Source: Phyllobacteriaceae bacterium (lineage in GTDB: Bacteria; Pseudomonadota; Alphaproteobacteria; Rhizobiales; Ancalomicrobiaceae). From it: a stretch of DNA of 12,660 nucleotides. Made by a program: the position numbers and the translations under genes. The notes below the pieces were generated by a model. That model did not search any database, was not told the DNA's origin, and saw nothing but the letters and a program-made list of their open reading frames with translations. The DNA is taken from contig JAAYVT010000189.1 of assembly GCA_012517025.1 (NCBI GenBank), positions 1 to 12,660 of the forward strand. The letters run 5' to 3'. Of the stretch, positions 7,057 through 12,660 are shown one piece after another (the stretch's first letter is position 1; each line of letters starts with the position of its first letter).

Positions 7057-7806
7057 TCAGATCACGCCGGCTTCGTCGGCGAGCTTGGCCACCAGTTCGG
7101 CCACCGAGCCGACCTTGACGCCGGCCTTGCGGCCGGCCGGCTCACGGGTCTCCAGCACGGCGAGGCGCGGGCTGGCGTCGACGCCGAAGTCCGCCGGGGT
7201 CTTCTCCTCGACCGGCTTCTTCTTCGCCTTCATGATGTTGGGCAGCGAGGCGTAGCGCGGCTCGTTGAGGCGCAGGTCGGTCGTCACGATCGCCGGCAGC
7301 TTCAAGGACACCGTCTGCAGACCGCCGTCGACTTCACGCGTCACCGCGACCGTGTCGCCGGCGATCTCGACCTTCGAGGCGAAGGTGCCCTGCGCCCAGC
7401 CGGTCAGCGCCGCCAGCATCTGGCCGGTGGCGTTGGTGTCGTCGTCGATCGCCTGCTTGCCGAGGACGACCAGGCCGGGCTTCTCCGCCTCGACCACGCC
7501 CTTCAGGATCTTGGCGACCGCCAGCGGCTCGACGAGGCCGTCGACCTTGACCAGGATGCCGCGGTCGGCGCCCATGGCGAGGCCGGTCCGGAGCGTCTCG
7601 ACGGCCTGCGCCGGGCCGATCGACACCACCACGATCTCGGTGGCGATGCCCTTTTCCTTCAGCCGGATCGCCTCTTCCACCGCGATCTCGTCGAACGGGT
7701 TCATCGACATCTTGACGTTGGCGAGGTCGACCCCCGAGCCGTCCGGCTTCACCCGGATCTTCACGTTGTAGTCGACCACCCGCTTCACGGGCACGAGAAT
7801 CTTCAT
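7057..7806 (-). CDS. etfB: Electron transfer flavoprotein beta subunit
   Basis: EtfB is the second ETF subunit. It binds AMP and carries the recognition loop that docks onto acyl-CoA dehydrogenases. The 249-residue protein has GKQAIDDDTNATGQM (116-130) at the nucleotide site, the ETF-beta signature around TREVDGGLQTVSLKLPAIVTT (156-176, key residues D160, G161, G162, P171) and the recognition loop LPNIMKAKKK (188-197), where L188 corresponds to the docking leucine of human ETF. ATG 7806 is chosen because GGAGGGAT precedes it and homology starts with MKILVPVKRVVDYN; the in-frame extension upstream to 7860 is not family-like. A good promoter lies about 115 bases upstream. Confidence 0.97.
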   Translation of the reverse strand: MKILVPVKRVVDYNVKIRVKPDGSGVDLANVKMSMNPFDEIAVEEAIRLKEKGIATEIVVVSIGPAQAVETLRTGLAMGADRGILVKVDGLVEPLAVAKILKGVVEAEKPGLVVLGKQAIDDDTNATGQMLAALTGWAQGTFASKVEIAGDTVAVTREVDGGLQTVSLKLPAIVTTDLRLNEPRYASLPNIMKAKKKPVEEKTPADFGVDASPRLAVLETREPAGRKAGVKVGSVAELVAKLADEAGVI

Positions 7807-7922
7807 GCGGGATCCCTCCGGCGCCGGCCTCCGCCGACTGTCTGGTTTGTCCCATGTCAACCGATTCGCATGACGTCGAACGACGCATCGGCCGTCACGG
7901 GACGGGGAAAAAGGCGGGCCGG

Positions 7923-7951
7923 ACGCTACTGACGTCCCGAGACCTTGTCAA
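7923..7951 (-). promoter_or_regulatory. Promoter of etfBA
   Basis: A perfect -35 hexamer TTGACA (minus strand, 7946-7951) is followed after exactly 17 bases by TAGCGT (7923-7928). The start would be near 7916, giving etfB a leader of about 110 bases. This is the best-matching promoter in the window. It makes etfBA independent of the upstream pduO transcript. Confidence 0.6.
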
Positions 7952-8017
7952 TTCGCCCTGAGTACCGAATGGGGTAGACGATTGACGTAGAGTGCGAGGG
8001 CGGTTTTCCGAGCCCGT

Positions 8018-8029
8018 ACGAACGTTCGT
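8018..8029. promoter_or_regulatory. TetR-type operator-like palindrome in the pduO-etfB gap
   Basis: ACGAACGTTCGT is a perfect 12-bp palindrome, and the TTCG half is repeated just after it (TTCGTTCG). Palindromes of the ACGAACG/CGTTCGT type are typical TetR-family operators, including regulators of fatty-acid and branched-chain acyl-CoA genes. It lies 67 bases upstream of the etfB -35 and 49 bases past the end of pduO. No TetR gene is in the window, so the regulator is unknown. Confidence 0.4.
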
Positions 8030-8048
8030 TCGTCTCCGCCGCAGTGAG

Positions 8049-8074
8049 GTGCCGCACCGCCGAGGGGGCGGCAC
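8049..8074 (-). terminator. Hairpin just after pduO, possible weak terminator
   Basis: GTGCCGC (8049-8055) pairs with GCGGCAC (8068-8074) around a 12-base GC-rich loop, starting 3 bases past the pduO stop. No T-tract follows on the minus strand (CTCACTGC), so intrinsic termination would be poor. It may mark the end of the SDR-ttm-pduO transcript with help from Rho. Confidence 0.3.
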
Positions 8075-8077
8075 GGA

Positions 8078-8653
8078 TCAGCGATGCGCCCCCGGCACCC
8101 ACAGCACGTCGGCTCGGCCGTGGTCGTTGACCCAGCGCGCCGCGACGAAGAAGAAGTCGGAGAGCCGATTGACGTAGGCGATCGCCTCGCGCGACACCGC
8201 CCCCTCCTCGACCTCGGTCAGACCGACCATGATCCGCTCCGCCCGCCGCGACACCGTGCGGGCGAGATGGAGATGGGCGGAGGCGGCCGAGCCGCCCGGC
8301 AGGACGAAGGACTTCAGCGGCTCGAGATCGGCGTTGAGCCGGTCGATCTCCGCCTCCAGCCGCTCGACCTGGCTCGCCACGATCCGGAGCGGCTCCCACT
8401 TGAGCTGCGCCTCCGGCGGGGTGGCGAGATCGGCGCCGAGGTCGAAGAGATCGTTCTGGACGCGGGCGAGCATGGCGTCGAGCTCCGGCATCTCGCTCGT
8501 GTGGAGCCGAACCATCCCGACCACCGCGTTGGTCTCGTCGACGGTACCGTAGGCCTCGATCCTCGGATGCGCCTTCGGCAACCGCTCGCCGGTGACCAGC
8601 GCCGTCGTCCCGTCGTCGCCCTTGCGGGTGTAGATGCGATTGAGCACGACCAT
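8078..8653 (-). CDS. pduO: Cob(I)alamin adenosyltransferase, PduO type
   Basis: The enzyme transfers the adenosyl group of ATP to cob(I)alamin, making adenosylcobalamin for B12-dependent mutases. The protein has 191 residues, matching single-domain PduO/MMAB enzymes. The N-terminal ATP-binding motif TRKGDDGTT is at 9-17, YGTVDETNA at 35-43, FVLPGGS at 116-122, the ATP-contacting arginine region ARTVSRRAER at 131-140, and YVNRLSDFFFVAAR at 160-173. ATG 8653 is preceded by GGAAGGGGG. It follows the twin-TM gene by 56 bases on the same strand and probably belongs to that transcript. In this setting it would supply coenzyme to ethylmalonyl-CoA and methylmalonyl-CoA mutases, which are not in the window; this link is inferred. 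Confidence 0.95.
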   Translation of the reverse strand: MVVLNRIYTRKGDDGTTALVTGERLPKAHPRIEAYGTVDETNAVVGMVRLHTSEMPELDAMLARVQNDLFDLGADLATPPEAQLKWEPLRIVASQVERLEAEIDRLNADLEPLKSFVLPGGSAASAHLHLARTVSRRAERIMVGLTEVEEGAVSREAIAYVNRLSDFFFVAARWVNDHGRADVLWVPGAHR

Positions 8654-8709
8654 GCGCGTCCCCCTTCCCTCTCCTCATGGCGGGTTTTTCGACCCCCGTC
8701 CATTCGCCT

Positions 8710-8898
8710 CTAGCCACGCGCGAAGAGGAAGGCGAGGAGGAGCAGCAGCGCCAGCCCCTGTAGGGCGATGCGCGCCCGCATCAGGTTCTGCGACCGCTGC
8801 GGCGAGCCGCCCTGCCCCATGTTGAGGACACCGAGCCCGAGCACGGCGACCACCGCCGCCAGCGCCCCGGCGAGAAGTACGGCGAGCCCGATCGTCAT
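8710..8898 (-). CDS. Twin transmembrane small protein (HIG1-like)
   Basis: The 62-residue protein consists almost entirely of two hydrophobic helices (about 2-25 and 45-60) joined by a polar hairpin, GQGGSPQRSQNLMRARIALQ (29-48). This loop followed by an M-R-x-R-I/V-x-x-Q element resembles the short 'twin transmembrane' proteins of alphaproteobacteria related to the HIG1 domain, whose members associate with respiratory complexes. The function here is unproven. ATG 8898 has GAGGG about 6 bases upstream and lies 8 bases after the SDR stop, so the two are translationally close. The pduO gene follows after 56 bases. This twin-TM, pduO, etfBA, hbd order is, from memory, common in rhizobia. It is embedded in a longer frame, but only this portion is a gene. 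Confidence 0.85.
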   Translation of the reverse strand: MTIGLAVLLAGALAAVVAVLGLGVLNMGQGGSPQRSQNLMRARIALQGLALLLLLAFLFARG

Positions 8899-8906
8899 CG
8901 TGTCCC

Positions 8907-9764
8907 TCACTCCCGATCCGACAGGCGCCCGGCCCAACGCGACAGGGTGCCGTCGGAGAGCAGACGCCGCGCCCACACCATGATCAGCGTCGGCACCGTC
9001 ACCGCGTAGGTGGCGCGCGGCCGCGGATCGTCGAGGGCGTGGATCAGCTTTTCCACCACCGCGCTCGGCGGTAGTTTGAACCGCGACGCCCCGCCTCGCC
9101 GCAGCCGTTCGAGCCGCCGCCGATAGACCTCGGCGTGCACCGAGCCGGCGAGGTCGACATTCGCCTCCAGCGCCTCGATGGCGTGGGCGACGAAACGCGT
9201 GGCGATCGGCCCCGGCCGGATCGTCGAGACCTCGATGCCGGAGCCGCGCACCTCCATCCGCAGCGTGTCGGTCAGCCCCTCCAGCGCGAACTTCGCCGCG
9301 ACGTAGGCGCCACGGTACTTCATCGCCACGATCCCGAGCACCGAGGAACAGTTGACGATCCGCCCCCGCCCCACCGCCCGCATCGCCGGGATCAGGCGGC
9401 GGGTCAGGTCGTGCCAGCCGAACACCGCCACCTCGAACTGCGCCCTCAGCACCTCCGGCCGCAGATCCTCGACCGCGCCGAGCTGGCCGTAGGCGGCATT
9501 GTTGAACAGCGCGTCGATCCGCCCGCCGGTCGCCGTCAGCACCCGTTCGGCGCAGGCCGCGATCGCCGCGGGATCGCGCAGATCGAGCGGCACCGCCTCC
9601 ACTCCGGCGATCGCGTCGAGCGCAGCGAGATCCTCCGGCCGCCGCGCCGTGGCGAACACCCGCCAGCCGCGCGCCGCCAGCGTCTCCGCCGCCGCCCGGC
9701 CGATGCCCGACGACGCCCCGGTGACCAGAACGACCCGCTTCTCTTTCGACTGCTCGCTCGCCAC
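8907..9764 (-). CDS. Short-chain dehydrogenase/reductase (SDR), substrate unknown
   Basis: This 285-residue classical SDR is an NAD(P)-dependent oxidoreductase. TGASSGIG (15-22) is the cofactor loop; ATARR at 38-42 has the basic pair typical of NADP preference; NNAAYG is at 88-93. The catalytic set is S141, Y154 and K158 (YVAAK), followed by RPGPIATRF at 183-191. The C-terminal extension (about 230-285) contains a hydrophobic patch, VPTLIMVWARRLL (257-269), suggesting membrane association. GTG 9764 is preferred because GAGGGAG sits 8 bases upstream; the in-frame extension to 9902 crosses a terminator-like hairpin and is arginine- and histidine-rich. The twin-TM gene follows after 8 bases. A sigma-EcfG-like promoter lies about 180 bases upstream, so a stress role is possible. 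Confidence 0.92.
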   Translation of the reverse strand: MASEQSKEKRVVLVTGASSGIGRAAAETLAARGWRVFATARRPEDLAALDAIAGVEAVPLDLRDPAAIAACAERVLTATGGRIDALFNNAAYGQLGAVEDLRPEVLRAQFEVAVFGWHDLTRRLIPAMRAVGRGRIVNCSSVLGIVAMKYRGAYVAAKFALEGLTDTLRMEVRGSGIEVSTIRPGPIATRFVAHAIEALEANVDLAGSVHAEVYRRRLERLRRGGASRFKLPPSAVVEKLIHALDDPRPRATYAVTVPTLIMVWARRLLSDGTLSRWAGRLSDRE

Positions 9765-9827
9765 GTCGCCGCTCCCTCGCGTCCCGAGCCCGCAGAATAG
9801 CCGGCGCCGACGTCGATGCGACGACGA

Positions 9828-9859
9828 AAAACCGGCCGACGCGAGCGTCGACCGGTTTT
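9828..9859 (-). terminator. Terminator-like hairpin upstream of the SDR gene
   Basis: AAAACCGGCCGACG (9828-9841) pairs with CGTCGACCGGTTTT (9846-9859) around the loop CGAG, with one C/A mismatch. On the minus strand the stem runs into TTTTT, and on the plus strand into TTTT, so it could stop transcription either way. It lies between the candidate promoter and the SDR start, so it may act as an attenuator, end a short RNA, or be a back-up stop for mcd. Confidence 0.6.
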
Positions 9860-9906
9860 CCTGTGAACTCAGATGACCGTGTGTGTGATGCTGGAATCGC
9901 ACGACA

Positions 9907-9974
9907 CGAGCCGGAAAGCAATTCGAAACCTATGAAAGGGTTAACGCGACCGCCGCGGCAATGTTTCCGGCTCG
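9907..9974. repeat. 11-bp perfect inverted repeat
   Basis: CGAGCCGGAAA (9907-9917) is the exact reverse complement of TTTCCGGCTCG (9964-9974), with 46 bases between. The right arm contains the -35-like element of the candidate sigma-EcfG promoter, and the left arm lies just past its start. It could be an operator pair or an RNA stem. Confidence 0.6.
9943..9968 (-). promoter_or_regulatory. Sigma-EcfG-like promoter upstream of the SDR gene
   Basis: On the minus strand GGAAA (9964-9968), close to the GGAAC -35 of the alphaproteobacterial general stress sigma factor, is followed after 17 bases by CGTT (9943-9946), the typical -10. Transcription would start near 9935. The fifth -35 base differs from consensus, so the call is tentative. 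Confidence 0.35.
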
Positions 9975-10012
9975 CTTCGCCACCGCCGGCGCACCCCCGC
10001 GAAACGAAAAAA

Positions 10013-10037
10013 ACCGGCCGAAGCATGTTCGGCCGGT
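10013..10037 (-). terminator. Intrinsic terminator of the mcd transcript
   Basis: ACCGGCCGAA (10013-10022) and TTCGGCCGGT (10028-10037) form a perfect 10-bp stem with a 5-base loop. On the minus strand the T-tract continues for seven T (10007-10013). It lies 163 bases past the mcd stop and is the clearest Rho-independent terminator in the window. Confidence 0.8.
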
Positions 10038-10199
10038 GAATTTCGAGTCGGCGCCGGGAGATCCCCTGAACTCTCGGCGTGGGTCCATAATGTCAGGTTC
10101 GGTGCCGCTGCCAACCCCTCAAAAATCAGGGGGGCTCAAATGCTGGACGAGTGTCCGACACCGATACGTTGACGATTCATTAACGGTACCCTGATGCCA

Positions 10200-11873
10200 T
10201 CAGTTGCCACCGTCAAGCAACCTACGCGCGATCACTTGCGCCTGGATTTCGCCCGCGCCCTCGAAGATGTTGAGAATACGTGCGTCGCAGAGCACGCGGC
10301 TGATCGGATACTCCAGCGCGAAGCCGTTGCCACCGTGGATTTGCAGAGCATTGTCCGCTGCAGCCCAGGCGACACGCGCGCCGAGCAGTTTCGCCATGCC
10401 GGCCTCGAGATCGCAACGCTTGTCGTGATCCTTCTGGCGGGCGGCGAAATAGGTGAGCTGACGCGCCACCATGATCTCCACCGCCATCATCGCGAGCTTG
10501 TCGGCGACGCGCGGGAAGGCGATCAACGGCTTGCCGAACTGGACGCGCTCCTGAGCGTAGCGCAGACCGAGGTCGAGCGCCGACTGGGCGACGCCGATGG
10601 CGCGCGCCGCGGTCTGGATGCGGGCGCTCTCGAAGGTCTGCATCAGCTGCTTGAAGCCCTGCCCCTCGACCCCGCCGAGGAGATTGGCCGCCGGCACGGT
10701 GAAGCCGTCGAAGGCGATCTCGTATTCCTTCATGCCGCGATAGCCGAGCACCTCGATCTCGCCGCCCGACATGCCCGCGGCCGGGAACGGAGTCGCGTCG
10801 TCGCCGCGCGGCTTCGGCGCCAAGAGCATGGAGAGGCCCTTCCAACCGGCCTCCTCCGGATTGGTGCGAACGAGCAGCGTCATCAGATCGGCGCGGACCG
10901 GATGGGTGATCCAGGTCTTGTTGCCGTTGACGACGTATTGGTCGCCCTGCTTCACCGCGCGGGTGCGAAGGCTGCCGAGGTCGGAGCCGGTGTTCGGCTC
11001 GGTGAACACGGCGGTCGGCAGGATCTCGCCGGAGGCGAGCTTGGGCAACCACTCCTGCTTCTGCTCCTCGGTGCCGCCGCACAGGATCAGCTCGGCGGCG
11101 ATCTCCGAGCGGGTGCCGAGCGAGCCGACGCCGATGTAGGCGCGCGACAGCTCCTCGGAGACCACGCACATCGACTCCTTGCCGAGGCCCAGGCCGCCGT
11201 ATTCCTCCGGGATGGTGAGGCCGAAGACGCCCATCTCCGCCATCTGCTGGATCAGCTCGAGCGGGATGTACTCGTTCTTCAGATGCCACTCGTGGCAATG
11301 CGGCAGCACCGCGTCGACGGCGAGCTTGCGCATCTCGTCGCGGAACTGGTTCAGCGTCTCGTCGAGGCCGAGCTCGCCGAACGAGCCGGCGCCTTCGAGC
11401 CGGGCCATCGCGTCGACCAGCGCCCGGCGCACCTCGGGGGTGTTGCCGTTCGCGATCAGCGTCTCGACCGCCGGCACGCGGGCCGCCGCGACCGCCTCGG
11501 CCGGCACGCCGAGATCGGAGAGACGCACCATCTCGCCCTGGTTCATCGGGATGCCGCCGAAGATCTGCGCCAGATATTCGCCGAAGGCGATCGACACGAT
11601 GTCCCGCTCGATCTCGCCGAACCGTCCCTCGTCGGTCAGTCGCTGCGAATAGTCGATCATCTCGCGCAGAGACTCGACGTAGGTCCCGACCCAGGCGAGG
11701 CCGTGGGTGGCGCGCTGTTCCTTGTCGACCAGAGCCGCCGAAACCTTGCCGTCCTTCTCGACCTTCGCCCGCACCGAGGTCCGAGCGGCGGCATAGAGCC
11801 CGTCGAGCGCCCCGACCGCCTCGCGGCCGAGCGTGATGAGATCCAAATCGATTCGACCGGAAGCGGCGGCCAT
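10200..11873 (-). CDS. mcd: Acyl-CoA dehydrogenase, probably (2S)-methylsuccinyl-CoA dehydrogenase
   Basis: Mcd oxidises (2S)-methylsuccinyl-CoA to mesaconyl-CoA with FAD in the ethylmalonyl-CoA pathway of acetate and C1 assimilation, passing electrons to ETF. The 557-residue protein is longer than ordinary acyl-CoA dehydrogenases (about 380) because of an N-terminal domain of about 170 residues, a known trait of Mcd; GEYLAQIFGGIPMNQGE (98-114) lies in it. The core starts near 172. It includes VFTEPNTGSDLGS (289-301), GNKTWITH (317-324), ERVQFGKPL (442-450), QIHGGNGFALEYPISR (511-526) and FEGAGEIQ (537-544), with E538 as the catalytic base. ATG 11873 has GAGGGAG 8 bases upstream; the frame extends to 11981 but is not family-like there. 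A PhaR-like motif lies upstream and a clear terminator downstream. A generic acyl-CoA dehydrogenase is the alternative. Confidence 0.87.
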   Translation of the reverse strand: MAAASGRIDLDLITLGREAVGALDGLYAAARTSVRAKVEKDGKVSAALVDKEQRATHGLAWVGTYVESLREMIDYSQRLTDEGRFGEIERDIVSIAFGEYLAQIFGGIPMNQGEMVRLSDLGVPAEAVAAARVPAVETLIANGNTPEVRRALVDAMARLEGAGSFGELGLDETLNQFRDEMRKLAVDAVLPHCHEWHLKNEYIPLELIQQMAEMGVFGLTIPEEYGGLGLGKESMCVVSEELSRAYIGVGSLGTRSEIAAELILCGGTEEQKQEWLPKLASGEILPTAVFTEPNTGSDLGSLRTRAVKQGDQYVVNGNKTWITHPVRADLMTLLVRTNPEEAGWKGLSMLLAPKPRGDDATPFPAAGMSGGEIEVLGYRGMKEYEIAFDGFTVPAANLLGGVEGQGFKQLMQTFESARIQTAARAIGVAQSALDLGLRYAQERVQFGKPLIAFPRVADKLAMMAVEIMVARQLTYFAARQKDHDKRCDLEAGMAKLLGARVAWAAADNALQIHGGNGFALEYPISRVLCDARILNIFEGAGEIQAQVIARRLLDGGN

Positions 11874-11958
11874 GGCATGAACTCCCTCGTCCGACCCCGC
11901 GCGGGTTCGGTTGGTGATGTGTTGTTGCGGTGCGAAAGAACCCGAATCGGGCCCGCCG

Positions 11959-11974
11959 TGCAATGCTGCGAAAG
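11959..11974 (+). promoter_or_regulatory. PhaR-like binding motif upstream of mcd
   Basis: The plus strand reads TGCAATGCTGCGAAAG, about 85-100 bases before the mcd start. Twelve bases fit 10 of 12 positions of the recalled PhaR consensus TGCRNYGCASMA, and 15 bases agree at 13 positions with the site upstream of hbd. No confident -35/-10 pair was found beside it. Confidence 0.35.
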
Positions 11975-11988
11975 GCGACATCCGGCCG

Positions 11989-12660
11989 TCATCCGCGCCG
12001 ATTGGCGAGAACGACCCCGGAAACGGTGACGAGAATACCGAGGAGTTGGACCGAACTCACGGTTTCTCCGAACAGAAGCCATGCCTCGACCACCGCCGCC
12101 GGCGGCACCAGATAGATCAGCGACGCCGCGCGCGACACCTCGCCGCAGCGCACGAGATGCAGCAACAGGGCGATCGCGCCGATCGACAGCGCCAGCACCG
12201 ACCACGCCAGCGTCGCCGCCGAGCGGAGATTGAGATCGAAGCGCATCGGCTCGAACAGCCACGCCGCCGGCAGCATCACCGCCAGCGCCCCGACGTATTG
12301 CAGCAGCGCCAGGGTGAGCAGGTGCCCCGAGCCGGCGAAGCGCTTCTGGTGGAAGGTGCCGAGCGTCACCGCCAACATCGCCGCGACGTTGACCGCGAGC
12401 GGCACCAACACGTTGGCGAGATCGGCCGGGGCGAGCCCGGCGAACTTCGGCGACACCACGACGGCGATGCCGAGGAAGCCGACCAGGAAGCCGCCGGCTC
12501 GCCGGAGACCGATCCGCTCGCCGGCGAGCAGCGGGGCGAGCGCGGCCGTCATCAGCGGCTGCAACGCCGCGATCACCGCCGACAGCCCGGCCGGCACCCC
12601 GTGCGCGATCGCCCACCACACCCCGCCGAGATAAAGCGCGTGCATCGGCACCCCCGACCC
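11989..12660 (-). CDS. DMT-superfamily (EamA) transporter, C-terminal 223 residues (5' end beyond right edge)
   Basis: The frame is open to the right edge, so the start and the first two or three helices are missing; EamA transporters are usually about 290-310 residues. The visible part has about seven to eight hydrophobic segments. SAVIAALQPLMTAALAPLLAGE is the typical end of the first EamA repeat (key residues P33 and E46 counted from the edge), and AASLIYLVPPAAVVEAWLLFGE with LLGILVTVSGVVLANRRG is the typical end of the second. It is an inner-membrane drug/metabolite carrier of unknown substrate, and only distantly like the YddG-like exporter at 3975-4862. It ends 115 bases before the mcd start on the same strand; no strong terminator lies between, so read-through into mcd is possible. 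Confidence 0.92.
   Translation of the reverse strand, partial: GSGVPMHALYLGGVWWAIAHGVPAGLSAVIAALQPLMTAALAPLLAGERIGLRRAGGFLVGFLGIAVVVSPKFAGLAPADLANVLVPLAVNVAAMLAVTLGTFHQKRFAGSGHLLTLALLQYVGALAVMLPAAWLFEPMRFDLNLRSAATLAWSVLALSIGAIALLLHLVRCGEVSRAASLIYLVPPAAVVEAWLLFGETVSSVQLLGILVTVSGVVLANRRG

Larger units (their letters stand above)
9765..10199. other. 435-bp non-coding region rich in inverted repeats
   Basis: No convincing gene is seen here. From right to left it holds the 3' trailer of mcd (10038-10199, with a 5-bp hairpin CCCCT/AGGGG at 10115-10132 and GTGTC-C-GACAC at 10151-10161), an intrinsic terminator at 10013-10037, an 11-bp inverted repeat at 9907-9974 with a sigma-EcfG-like promoter, and a second terminator-like hairpin at 9828-9859, before the SDR ribosome-binding site. 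Confidence 0.7.

Noticed and set aside
5954..7255. 433-residue plus-strand reading frame
   Set aside because: Antisense to etfA and part of etfB; composition marks it as a shadow.
7855..7860. A second TTGACA (minus strand) upstream of etfB
   Set aside because: No acceptable -10 hexamer lies 16-18 bases downstream, whereas 7923-7951 has both elements.
9765..9902. N-terminal extension of the SDR from GTG 9902
   Set aside because: The 46 extra residues are not SDR-like, run through a terminator-like hairpin, and GTG 9764 has a good ribosome-binding site.
11941..11951. CCCGA/TCGGG short hairpin after the right-edge transporter
   Set aside because: The stem is only 4-5 bp and the following TTCTTTC is a poor T-tract; it is too weak to call a terminator.
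10194..12029. 611-residue plus-strand reading frame
   Set aside because: It lies antisense to mcd and the intergenic region. Its product is His/Arg/Asp-rich low-complexity sequence typical of antisense frames in GC-rich DNA, while the minus strand encodes a clear acyl-CoA dehydrogenase.
1..12660. Mobile elements, CRISPR arrays, tRNA/rRNA, toxin-antitoxin or defence genes
   Set aside because: No repeat arrays, transposase or integrase motifs, terminal repeats with target duplications or RNA gene signatures were seen; the gene content is ordinary chromosomal metabolism and transport.

Overview
This window is very GC-rich chromosomal DNA. Its genes resemble those of an alphaproteobacterium, most likely of the order Hyphomicrobiales (Rhizobiales); the family cannot be fixed from this sequence alone. 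Supporting points are a divergent lysC/ubiG pair, a methyltransferase/gloB/DUF985-cupin cluster, a twin-transmembrane protein next to a PduO-type adenosyltransferase and etfBA, and a long acyl-CoA dehydrogenase that looks like methylsuccinyl-CoA dehydrogenase. I see no phage, transposon, CRISPR, tRNA or rRNA sequence.

Layout. Positions 1-1868: the 5' part of lysC (minus) is divergent from ubiG (plus), which is followed by a small two-helix membrane protein. Positions 1888-4862: a SAM-methyltransferase-like gene (minus) is divergent from gloB and a DUF985 cupin (plus); the cupin runs tail to tail, with overlap, into a YddG-like DMT exporter (minus). Positions 4945-9764, all minus and transcribed right to left: an SDR gene, a 62-residue twin-TM protein and a PduO-type cob(I)alamin adenosyltransferase. 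A 271-bp gap with an etf promoter and a TetR-type palindrome follows, then etfB and etfA, a gap with tandem hairpins and a promoter, and then 3-hydroxybutyryl-CoA dehydrogenase. Positions 9765-10199 are non-coding and hairpin-rich. Positions 10200-12660 (minus): the acyl-CoA dehydrogenase (Mcd), preceded by the 3' part of a second DMT transporter that runs off the right edge.

How the genes fit together. Most of the right half serves acyl-CoA redox chemistry. Mcd would oxidise methylsuccinyl-CoA in the ethylmalonyl-CoA pathway and pass electrons to the EtfAB flavoprotein. The adenosyltransferase makes the B12 coenzyme needed by the ethylmalonyl-CoA and methylmalonyl-CoA mutases of the same pathway. 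3-Hydroxybutyryl-CoA dehydrogenase works at the acetoacetyl-CoA/crotonyl-CoA entry point shared with PHB and butyrate metabolism. A near-identical 15-bp motif resembling a PhaR site lies upstream of both hbd and mcd and may link them. No new system is evident. The observations most worth checking are this shared motif and the hairpin-flanked non-coding region near 9.8-10.0 kb.
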